NCBI GenBank assembly: GCA_026785865.1
Contig: JAJAZG010000371.1
Location: forward strand, 1-6,637
Source of the DNA: Pseudanabaena sp. CAN_BIN31
Lineage (GTDB): Bacteria; Cyanobacteriota; Cyanobacteriia; Pseudanabaenales; Pseudanabaenaceae
DNA: 6,637 nucleotides
Direction of reading: 5' to 3'
The position numbers and the translations under genes are program-made. Every line of letters begins with the position of its first letter. The stretch's first letter is position 1. Under the pieces are notes generated by a model, which was given only the letters and a program-made list of their open reading frames with translations, did not search any database and was not told the DNA's origin. This document shows, piece by piece, positions 1-5,164 of the stretch.

Positions 1-2
1 GG

Positions 3-848
3 CTAGAGTTGCGATCGATGATTTCTAAAGTCAAGGAGCAAAATATCTCGAGTTCTAAAGATGGAATTGAGATGGAAGGAGATGTAATCGTTAAGGTCGA
101 TGTGATTCCATTAAACACTAATGGAAGTCGATATTTTTTAGTACTTTTTGAGAGCAGTCCACAGCAGTACTTGTTAGCACCTGCTCACACAGACCAACGC
201 GCCACCCCCCCCAAAGATGCTGCCGCGAGTAGAGATGTTGAGATGGCTAGCCTCACGCATCAGTTAGCGCAAACTAAAGAATATCTGCGAACGATCATCG
301 AGTCGCAAGAAGCAAATAACCAAGACCTAAAAGTAGCGGGTGAAGAGCTTTTGTCTAGTAATGAAGAATTGCAGAGTGCCAATGAGGAACTGGAAACTGC
401 TAAAGAAGAAATCCAAGCCACTAATGAAGAGTTAAGTACAATTAACGATGAACTACGCATTGGCAATGACCAGTTGCATGAAGTTAATAACGATATGCAA
501 AATCTGCTCAGCAGTGTGAATATCCCGATTTTGATGTTGTCAGGCGATTTGCGAATCAGGCGATTTACGCCAATGGCAGAGCAAGCCTTTAATCTGATTG
601 CCAGTGATGTGGGGCGACCCTTTAGCCAAATCAAAAATAACCTTGATGTTCCGAATATCCAGACATTGATGACATCGGTAATCGATACCCTGATTCCCTA
701 TGAGCAGAATGTCCAAGATCATGATGGGGATTGGTATATCCTGAAAATCCGCCCCTACCGCACTACTGATAATCGCATTGATGGAGTCGTGGTCGGCTTG
801 ATCGATATCAATTTGCTGCAACGCAAGACGATTGAGTTAGAAGCTTAG
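3..848 (+). CDS. C-terminal CheR-like segment, signalling coiled coil and first PAS domain of a large hybrid sensor kinase (5' incomplete, ended by a premature TAG)
   Basis: The frame is open from the window's left edge, so the true start lies upstream; the TTG at 9 and ATG at 18 are internal. The first ~50 codons end in RYFLVLFE, which closes the segment linking a CheR methyltransferase domain to the coil in CheB/CheR-PAS-kinase fusions. Around nt 240-495 there is a heptad-like coiled coil with repeated E-E-L-x-S-x-N-E-E-L units, typical of these fusions. A PAS domain of the kind that follows CheR (RIRRFTPMAEQAFNL, then SDVGRPFSQI) occupies about nt 495-815. The frame stops at TAG 846-848 but continues, homologous and in phase, into the kinase half at 849-2090. 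In the intact protein this part would sense a signal and pass it along the coil to the kinase. Family assignment is strong. Whether a truncated protein is made is unknown. A run of eight C at 205-212 lies in frame. Confidence 0.8.
   Translation, partial: LELRSMISKVKEQNISSSKDGIEMEGDVIVKVDVIPLNTNGSRYFLVLFESSPQQYLLAPAHTDQRATPPKDAAASRDVEMASLTHQLAQTKEYLRTIIESQEANNQDLKVAGEELLSSNEELQSANEELETAKEEIQATNEELSTINDELRIGNDQLHEVNNDMQNLLSSVNIPILMLSGDLRIRRFTPMAEQAFNLIASDVGRPFSQIKNNLDVPNIQTLMTSVIDTLIPYEQNVQDHDGDWYILKIRPYRTTDNRIDGVVVGLIDINLLQRKTIELEA
846..848 (+). other. In-frame amber stop splitting the sensor kinase gene
   Basis: TAG lies between ...IELEA and RNYATAIIETL. The residues after it form the usual start of the second PAS domain in CheR-PAS kinases (R-[DN]-Y-A-x-A-I-[VI]-E-T), so coding homology runs straight through the stop with no frame change. 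One substitution, for example from TCG (Ser) or GAG (Glu), would create it. It may be a real nonsense mutation, a sequencing error, or less likely a read-through site. Confidence 0.8.
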
Positions 849-911
849 CGCAACTACGCCACCGCCATCATTGAGACTTTACATCAGCCTTTAATTGTTC
901 TCAATAGTCAG

Positions 912-2090
912 ATGGAAGTGGTGACTGCCAATCATGCTTTTTATACAGTCTTCCAAACGACTTCTAATCAAACTGAGCGACAATCAATCTTTGCACTCAA
1001 TCAGGGAGCGTGGGATACTCGCAAACTGCGATCGCTGCTAAATGAGATTTTACTGATGGATTTTACTGTCCAAGATTATGAAATCACCCAAAACTTTCCG
1101 CAAATAGGTACTCGGACGGTGTTGCTCAATGCTTGTCAGATCGAGCAACCAAATACTGGTCAAATGATCTTGATCGCGATCGAAGACATCACCGAGCGCA
1201 ACCAGCAGAAGCAACAACTGACTGTTAACAATCAAAAATTGTCCGCCGCGATGATTACTTCTGAAGCCGCTAATATTGCTAAAAGCGAATTTTTGGGAAA
1301 CATGAGTCATGAGTTGCGGACACCGCTAAATTCGATTATGGGCTTTTCCCAAATTTTACAAGACAGTGAGACCTTAGATCCTGAATCTCGCCAATACCTA
1401 GAAATTATTTATCAGTCTGGTGCCCATCTACTTTCCTTAATTGAAGATCTTTTAGATATCACCAGAATCGAAGCCGAAAAAATGACGATTGAGCCAAATT
1501 TTCTCGCTTTAGCTGAGTTCTTGGATGTAACTGTCAGCATGGTTTTGGCTAAAGTAGTCGCCAAAAATCTGAATTTAACAACTCAGTTTGCGGCTGATTT
1601 GCCTAAAACGATCTATGCAGACGAAAAACGCTTGAGACAAATCCTTCTCAACTTGCTCAGCAATGCGATCAAGTTTACCGATACTGGCGAAATCTCGTTA
1701 GCAGTTAGCAAAATTCAATCCATTAACCAAGCAGGAAATCCTTGCGAATCCATCCGATTTGCGGTCATCGATACAGGTGTAGGCATGTCCGCCGCAGATG
1801 TTGAGAAGATCTTCTTACCCTTTGAGCAGGTCGGCGACGCGAAAACAAAATATCAAGGCACAGGGTTAGGTTTAGCGATTAGCCAAAACCTCACCAAACA
1901 GATGGGAAGCGAAATCAAGGTGACTAGTACTGTCGGCGTGGGTAGTACATTTAGCCTCGAGTTGGATTTGATATCTCTGCAAGATCAAATTCAAGATCAG
2001 TCCCTAATTATGCCAGAAGAAGTCAGACCTGCGATCGCGCCATCTTTACAAAGCGATCGTCTACTCGCACCAGCCTCGCAGCAGGAATGA
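912..2090 (+). CDS. Histidine kinase half: second PAS domain plus HisKA and HATPase_c (same frame as the upstream segment)
   Basis: The first ATG after the TAG is 912, in the same frame. Coding homology begins earlier, at 849, so starting at 912 clips the first PAS strand. No good Shine-Dalgarno precedes 912. Residues ~1-100 are the rest of a PAS domain. A short coil leads to HisKA with H-box NMSHELRTPLN; the phosphorylated His is residue 133 (codon 1308-1310). HATPase_c has the N-box RQILLNLLSNAIKF (~nt 1635-1677), G1 DTGVGM (1770-1787), an F-box around FLPFEQ, and G2 GTGLGLAIS (from 1857). All catalytic motifs are intact, so this could autophosphorylate if expressed. No membrane segment is visible, so it should be cytosolic. 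The last ~40 residues are low-homology tail reaching TGA 2088-2090, next to an apparent receiver-domain relic. Best read as the 3' half of a disrupted hybrid kinase gene, though re-initiation at 912 cannot be excluded. Confidence 0.85.
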   Translation: MEVVTANHAFYTVFQTTSNQTERQSIFALNQGAWDTRKLRSLLNEILLMDFTVQDYEITQNFPQIGTRTVLLNACQIEQPNTGQMILIAIEDITERNQQKQQLTVNNQKLSAAMITSEAANIAKSEFLGNMSHELRTPLNSIMGFSQILQDSETLDPESRQYLEIIYQSGAHLLSLIEDLLDITRIEAEKMTIEPNFLALAEFLDVTVSMVLAKVVAKNLNLTTQFAADLPKTIYADEKRLRQILLNLLSNAIKFTDTGEISLAVSKIQSINQAGNPCESIRFAVIDTGVGMSAADVEKIFLPFEQVGDAKTKYQGTGLGLAISQNLTKQMGSEIKVTSTVGVGSTFSLELDLISLQDQIQDQSLIMPEEVRPAIAPSLQSDRLLAPASQQE

Positions 2091-2170
2091 ACGCATGTAT
2101 CAGTAATTCCATTGACTTTGCTCAGTTAGAAAAAGTTTTATTGCAGGCTAGTTCTAGCAGAAGTAAGTAG
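2031..2170 (+). pseudogene. Relic of a receiver (REC) domain C-terminus, frameshifted behind the kinase
   Basis: In the kinase frame the tail reads AIAPSLQSDR, resembling the strand-4 region of REC domains (IALTAxxxxxDR). In the -1 frame, from 2078, the DNA reads L-A-A-G-M-N-A-C-I-S-N-S-I-D-F-A-Q-L-E-K-V-L up to TAG 2168-2170. This closely matches the REC end A-G-M-[ND]-x-[YC]-[IL]-S-K-P-I-D-x-x-x-L, with the conserved Lys-Pro replaced by Asn-Ser. No REC start or phospho-acceptor Asp is visible. I infer an internal deletion plus a small frameshift in a former hybrid kinase. ATG 2087 overlaps the kinase TGA and could open a 27-residue ORF, but I doubt it is a gene. Confidence 0.55.
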
Positions 2171-2201
2171 GCATAATTGCAGCCTTGGCTCATGATTGCG
2201 G

Positions 2202-3002
2202 CTATTGATCGGGAATAGAGTCCATTTTCGCAAAACCGATCACTTGCATTTTTCCTTCCGTAAACTCTAGTTTCAGAACTCGCGCTGTGATCCCTTTACT
2301 TTCCAATTGTCGCAAATCTAACACCTTATTCAATCCTTCCGTAAAAGCTTTGGCAATGCGATCGGGTATTGGTGTTCCTGCTAAGGCGATTTGAGGATTG
2401 ATAATTTGTAATTTTGTGCCACCGACTGTTTTTAGCTCTGCATTCACCGACACATCTAATTTCGTGGGGGTAGGTCTCGCGATCGTTGGTTGCGCCTGTA
2501 AGGTTGCCTCCAGACGGATGCGATCGCCTTCTAAAAAAGTAACTTCAGGATTGATGAGATCATAAATTTCAGGCTTGCCTTTATTACTTCCACTAATATC
2601 GATACTAAGATTCTTAAAAGAAGATTGCACGTTTGGCGATCGCAAAGCCCTATTGATATCTTCAGAGCGCAAGATTACTCTGGCGGCAGCTTGCAACGGA
2701 CGGCGCAAAATAATCTTGCCAGATTGCACTGCACTAGGATCGATGCTAATCGGATCGGTTTCAAGATCGATCTCATCGATTCGTAAAAATTCTAAAACAT
2801 AAACCCCACGACCCGCCACACGGATGCGATCAATTTTCCCCAACAAAATTTGGTAATTAGGCGCATTATCAACTCGCACCTCTAACACATCAGCCCGCAC
2901 AATTTGCCCGCGCAAAAAGTCGGTTGCGATTTTATTGATCGCAATTCCTGATGCACCCGCTAAACCTAAAACTGTTGTCAGCAAACCAGCAAATAGTTCC
3001 AT
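2202..3002 (-). CDS. DUF2993 family protein (LmeA-like, putative lipid-binding), 266 aa
   Basis: I recognise this as a cyanobacterial DUF2993 protein. Members are elongated beta-rich proteins; the actinobacterial member LmeA binds phospholipid and helps build cell-envelope lipoglycans. The role in cyanobacteria is undefined. Seen here: a hydrophobic N-terminus (residues ~3-22) that could be an uncleaved anchor or weak signal peptide; a repeated pattern of short beta strands with RI/VDxIxL spacing over 30-110 (VRADVLEVRVDN, RIDEIDLETDPISID); a helical ILRSEDINRAL at ~110-120; and a second beta-rich half ending KVLDLRQLESKGITARVLKLEFTEGKMQVIG. Length is normal for the family. ATG at 3002-3000 is the natural start because the hydrophobic segment follows at once; no clear Shine-Dalgarno precedes it. 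It is convergent with the kinase gene (31 bp from the relic) and divergent from the GNAT gene. HIP1 sites inside argue for a long-resident gene. Confidence 0.82.
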   Translation of the reverse strand: MELFAGLLTTVLGLAGASGIAINKIATDFLRGQIVRADVLEVRVDNAPNYQILLGKIDRIRVAGRGVYVLEFLRIDEIDLETDPISIDPSAVQSGKIILRRPLQAAARVILRSEDINRALRSPNVQSSFKNLSIDISGSNKGKPEIYDLINPEVTFLEGDRIRLEATLQAQPTIARPTPTKLDVSVNAELKTVGGTKLQIINPQIALAGTPIPDRIAKAFTEGLNKVLDLRQLESKGITARVLKLEFTEGKMQVIGFAKMDSIPDQ

Positions 3003-3036
3003 ATAAAGATCATAAGCTAAAACCTAGAAATAAAAA

Positions 3037-3053
3037 GTGACGCTATGCGTTAC
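3037..3053 (-). terminator. Small hairpin with T-tract on the minus strand, in the DUF2993 leader
   Basis: Arms GTGACGC (3037-3043) and GCGTTAC (3047-3053) pair over 7 positions with one G-T wobble around a TAT loop. Read on the minus strand, the hairpin is followed directly by TTTTTATTT (3036-3028), the layout of an intrinsic terminator. It lies about 35 nt upstream of the DUF2993 start codon, so it could be an attenuator, or could block minus-strand transcripts arising further right. The stem is short, so confidence is limited. Confidence 0.4.
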
Positions 3054-3080
3054 TCTAACTAAAAAATAAAAACGGCATCG

Positions 3081-3113
3081 TTATAAAAGCCACGCCTCGC
3101 GTGGCTTTTATAA
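3081..3113. repeat. Perfect 15-bp stem, 3-nt loop hairpin between divergent genes
   Basis: The arms at 3081-3095 and 3099-3113 are exact reverse complements (TTATAAAAGCCACGC / GCGTGGCTTTTATAA) around the loop CTC. It sits between two divergently transcribed genes, so it cannot be the normal 3' terminator of either annotated gene. Candidates are a leader hairpin, a dispersed cyanobacterial palindromic repeat, or a symmetric transcription-blocking element. On the minus strand, a T-rich tract (TTTTTATTTTTT) follows about 8 nt downstream. Confidence 0.75.
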
Positions 3114-3160
3114 GAAATTTGGGTTGGGTTTCATCGCAAAGCGCTGTAATTAATAAAATT

Positions 3161-3165
3161 AGGAG
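3161..3165 (+). promoter_or_regulatory. Shine-Dalgarno AGGAG for the GNAT gene
   Basis: AGGAG at 3161-3165 lies 12 nt before ATG 3178, with further purine-rich GAGAGAG between. It is among the clearest ribosome-binding sites in the window and supports the 3178 start. Confidence 0.6.
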
Positions 3166-3177
3166 TGAGAGAGCAAC

Positions 3178-3711
3178 ATGCAAATTCGGCTTGCCGTAGA
3201 GTCAGATTTACCTGCAATTATTGAGATTTATAATGCGGCGATCCCCACACGTCTGGCGACAGCCGATCTCGATCCAATCACCGTTGAGAGCCGCCGCGCT
3301 TGGTTTCGATCGCATGACGATCGCTATCCTGTCTGGGTAATGACGATCGGCGATCGCGATATTCAAAGCGATCGCAACGAGCAGATCATCGGTTGGCTGA
3401 GCTTCCAAATGTTCTACGGTCGCCCCGCCTATCACAAAACTGCGGAAGTGAGTATTTATGTCGCTCCTCATGATCAGGGTAAAGGGCTTGGCAAAAAGTT
3501 GCTTAGTCACGCGATCGCAAACTGCCCCAAACTAGATATTTCCAAATTAGTCGGTTTTATATTTGCCCACAATATTGCGAGTGTGCATTTATTTGAAAAG
3601 CTTGGCTTTGAGCAATGGGGATTTTTACCAGAAATTGCCGAGTTAGATGGCATCGAGCAAAGTTTAATTATTCTTGGTAAAACTATCAATTCGCGAAAAA
3701 TCAATCTATGA
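3178..3711 (+). CDS. GNAT family N-acetyltransferase, PAT/MddA-like (amino-acid-analogue acetyltransferase), 177 aa
   Basis: Members transfer acetyl from acetyl-CoA to an amine; this subgroup is annotated as phosphinothricin or methionine sulfoximine/sulfone acetyltransferase. Seen: N-terminal IRLAVESDLPAIIEIYNAAI, the usual opening; the acetyl-CoA motif with Q100-G-K-G-L-G105 (pattern Q/R-x-x-G-x-G/A) after the VSIYVAP strand; and AHNIASVHLFEKLGFEQWG (~130-148), the C-terminal motif with the conserved Asn and Leu-Gly-Phe. Length is normal. Residues ~58-69 (IGDRDIQSDRNE) form an Asp/Arg-rich stretch between two strands, encoded by HIP1-type DNA, and look longer than usual for the family. The start is supported by AGGAG at 3161-3165. 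The next gene follows 27 bp after the stop, so the two may share a transcript. Exact substrate is not predictable from sequence; resistance or metabolite detoxification is inference. Confidence 0.88.
   Translation: MQIRLAVESDLPAIIEIYNAAIPTRLATADLDPITVESRRAWFRSHDDRYPVWVMTIGDRDIQSDRNEQIIGWLSFQMFYGRPAYHKTAEVSIYVAPHDQGKGLGKKLLSHAIANCPKLDISKLVGFIFAHNIASVHLFEKLGFEQWGFLPEIAELDGIEQSLIILGKTINSRKINL
3307..3375. repeat. Cluster of five CGATCG (HIP1 core) sites inside the GNAT gene
   Basis: CGATCG occurs at 3307-3312, 3318-3323, 3344-3349, 3351-3356 and 3369-3374. Two of these are full GCGATCGC octamers (3350-3357 and 3368-3375). HIP1 is an over-represented palindrome of cyanobacterial genomes; five cores in 69 bp is dense even for such a genome. 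Confidence 0.85.
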
Positions 3712-3738
3712 TCTAACCAACCTGTAGACTAACTTGTT

Positions 3739-4389
3739 ATGCAAACAGACCATCCGACTTACACGCAAACACAGATTTTAGCTTGGTTGCGGGGACTCAT
3801 GAGTGTTGCCCTTGCAGACAATGATTACAGTAACCAAGAGCATACCCTATTCGATCAAATTAGCCATAGTGATGAATGGGGAGAAGAAGTCGCGATCGCC
3901 GCTTTTGAACCGATTAGCGCTCAAGAGTTGGCTGATGCATTAGGCAGCGATCGCGATGTGGGACAAAACTTTTTAAGAATGGCGGTGGTGATGGCATTCG
4001 CTGACGGTAAATATACAGATACTGAAGATCGCATCATTCAAGAATTTTGCACAGCGCTGCACCAAGAAATAAAACCAATCAACGAGTTACGACAAAAGCT
4101 AGAAGCTAACTCTCATCAGGCTGAGCATCACCCAAATCTGTTAAAGCCTGTCAAAGAATGGCTAGATCACATGGATATTCATGATTCTCGACTGGCAAAC
4201 CTAATCTGCAAAGTCGTTCCTGCTCAATGCCCCTTTGAGCGCGATGTGGTTTTATTTGGGCATAAAATCATGCATATTCCCGCTATGTGCGAGATTAATC
4301 CTTTGTATGACCAGTTAGTCGGATTACGATTCCGATCGCTATGCTATCTCGCTGACAAAGGCGAGGATGTCTCCAAATATTGCAAGTAA
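3739..4389 (+). CDS. TerB-like domain fused to a Mo-dependent nitrogenase C-terminal (Mo-nitro_C) domain, 216 aa
   Basis: Two parts are visible. Residues ~10-125 are all-helical with two TerB-type signatures, LADNDYSNQEHTLFDQI (25-41) and FADGKYTDTEDRIIQEF (87-103). The A-D-[GN]-x-[YF]-[ST]-x-x-E pattern is that of metal-binding TerB-like folds. Residues ~134-216 match the cyanobacterial family named Mo-dependent nitrogenase C-terminal: P-V-K-E-W-L-D, RLANLICKVVPAQCPFERDV, HIPAMCEINPLYDQLVGLRF, YLADKGEDVSKYC. Conserved-looking cysteines are C157, C164, C184, C202 and C215. Despite its name, the Mo-nitro_C family occurs as a free-standing protein in cyanobacteria and lacks nitrogenase cofactor machinery, so this is not evidence of nitrogen fixation. 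ATG 3739 lies 27 bp after the GNAT stop, without a clear Shine-Dalgarno. Metal or stress binding is inferred from TerB only; real function unknown. Confidence 0.82.
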   Translation: MQTDHPTYTQTQILAWLRGLMSVALADNDYSNQEHTLFDQISHSDEWGEEVAIAAFEPISAQELADALGSDRDVGQNFLRMAVVMAFADGKYTDTEDRIIQEFCTALHQEIKPINELRQKLEANSHQAEHHPNLLKPVKEWLDHMDIHDSRLANLICKVVPAQCPFERDVVLFGHKIMHIPAMCEINPLYDQLVGLRFRSLCYLADKGEDVSKYCK

Positions 4390-4429
4390 GCAAACTATAC
4401 CTGCCTGCTAGTTTTATCTAATTTAGAAT

Positions 4430-4479
4430 TACGGTACATATAAAATTTCGTTAATCTTATATGTACCGTAGAATTTTTT
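4430..4479 (+). terminator. 14-bp perfect inverted repeat followed by T6: likely intrinsic terminator of the GNAT/TerB-Mo-nitro_C unit
   Basis: TACGGTACATATAA (4430-4443) and TTATATGTACCGTA (4457-4470) are exact reverse complements around a 13-nt loop. GAA and then six T (4474-4479) follow on the plus strand. It starts 41 nt after the stop at 4389, a sensible position for a terminator. The stem is AT-rich, so it may be weak. It also marks the left boundary of the AT-rich, HIP1-free stretch, so a mobile-element-derived palindrome is an alternative. Confidence 0.6.
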
Positions 4480-4536
4480 CTCTATACTAATTACTGATAT
4501 ATTGTTTACTTATTTACTGCAAAGACTTTTGTGTTT

Positions 4537-4543
4537 AAGGAAG
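4537..4543 (+). promoter_or_regulatory. Shine-Dalgarno-like AAGGAAG selecting ATG 4555
   Basis: AAGGAAG at 4537-4543 lies 11 nt before ATG 4555. The upstream in-frame GTG at 4531 would overlap this site and has no ribosome-binding site of its own, so 4555 is the better start. Confidence 0.5.
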
Positions 4544-4554
4544 TATCTCAATTT

Positions 4555-5034
4555 ATGAATGTAGACAAAAATAACGACAAAAGTTTTGATTATCGCCAGT
4601 TAGAAAACGATTTAAGCTATATTTCTGAGTCGATAATTCAAGCTATGAAAGATGGTAAGTGCAATTTGAGAGCATTTAGTGAGGGTGAGAATCAAGATTC
4701 ATCTCGTTTTTACAGGATAGATGCTGATCTAGAAAAGTCATTTATTGAGATGGAAATTTTTTTTAATTGGCCAGAAGATAGTTACTCAATCATGATGTGG
4801 GATAAAAATATTGCTCCGACCGAAAACGATAAAAAAATTTGGGGGAGTAGAAAGAAAGATATTTCAAATTGCGTTGGTACCTTAGCATGGCAGTGTAGTG
4901 ATGAAGAGAGTGATGAAAACTGCCATCAATTTTCTCCAGAAATTCACAGTTTGATTTACCAACACGTTGAAAAACTCCAGAATTTCTATTTTTCTTATGG
5001 TAGTGTAAGTTCTAAAATTAAGGATCTAGTGTAA
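4555..5034 (+). CDS. Hypothetical acidic protein of 159 aa, family not recognised
   Basis: I do not recognise this protein. From ATG 4555 it is 159 residues, rich in Asp, Glu, Asn and Lys, and clearly acidic. It has no signal peptide or membrane segment, so is probably cytosolic. A helical-looking N-terminus (FDYRQLENDLSYISESIIQAMKDG) is followed by a beta-like middle with many aromatics (SRFYRIDADLEKSFIEMEIFF, YSIMMWD) and a C-terminal helix (PEIHSLIYQHVEKLQNF). Cysteines are at 36, 106, 114 and 123; the last two flank the acidic SDEESDEN. GTG 4531 would give 167 residues, but AAGGAAG at 4537 favours 4555. The gene is AT-rich, uses codons unlike its neighbours, and sits in ~1 kb with no HIP1, which suggests recent acquisition. 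Size and composition would suit a stress, immunity or inhibitor-type accessory protein, but nothing in the sequence proves that. Confidence 0.65.
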   Translation: MNVDKNNDKSFDYRQLENDLSYISESIIQAMKDGKCNLRAFSEGENQDSSRFYRIDADLEKSFIEMEIFFNWPEDSYSIMMWDKNIAPTENDKKIWGSRKKDISNCVGTLAWQCSDEESDENCHQFSPEIHSLIYQHVEKLQNFYFSYGSVSSKIKDLV

Positions 5035-5111
5035 ATCTCGCCACACCACAGGATATGAGTATTATGAATTTCTGATCCTGAGACTATTAGTATGTTAAGT
5101 CTAGTATTTAG

Positions 5112-5132
5112 ATTTTACCCTTTTCGTAAAAT
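5112..5132. repeat. Short inverted repeat upstream of the DUF3611 gene
   Basis: ATTTTAC (5112-5118) and GTAAAAT (5126-5132) are exact reverse complements around a 7-nt spacer, 33 nt before ATG 5165. The spacing would suit an operator or a leader hairpin, but a 7-bp AT-rich pair in AT-rich DNA can arise by chance. Confidence 0.3.
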
Positions 5133-5164
5133 ATCCTTGCTATTTGTTAGGTTGTAAACCAGCT

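Noticed and set aside
260..634. Minus-strand frame of 124 codons
   Set aside because: Antisense shadow of the coiled coil and PAS region; Ser/Leu-rich product of reversed Glu codons with no family character.
540..821. Minus-strand frame of 93 codons
   Set aside because: Antisense to the first PAS domain, which is clearly coding on the plus strand.
1050..1310. Minus-strand frame of 86 codons
   Set aside because: Antisense to the second PAS and HisKA region; no recognisable motif.
2087..2170. 27-codon ORF overlapping the kinase stop (ATGA)
   Set aside because: Translational coupling was considered, but the sequence reads as the end of a REC domain, so a relic is more likely than a small gene.
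2575..2802. Plus-strand frame of 75 codons
   Set aside because: Lies inside the DUF2993 gene on the other strand and looks non-protein-like.
3208..3704. Two minus-strand frames within the GNAT gene
   Set aside because: Shadows of a well-supported acetyltransferase; HIP1 palindromes tend to keep antisense frames open.
3739..4389. Evidence for nitrogen fixation
   Set aside because: The Mo-nitro_C name is historical; no nif structural or cofactor genes are visible here.
4390..5164. tRNA or other structured RNA gene in the AT-rich stretch
   Set aside because: No cloverleaf, T-loop signature or conserved RNA motif found by eye; only simple hairpins.
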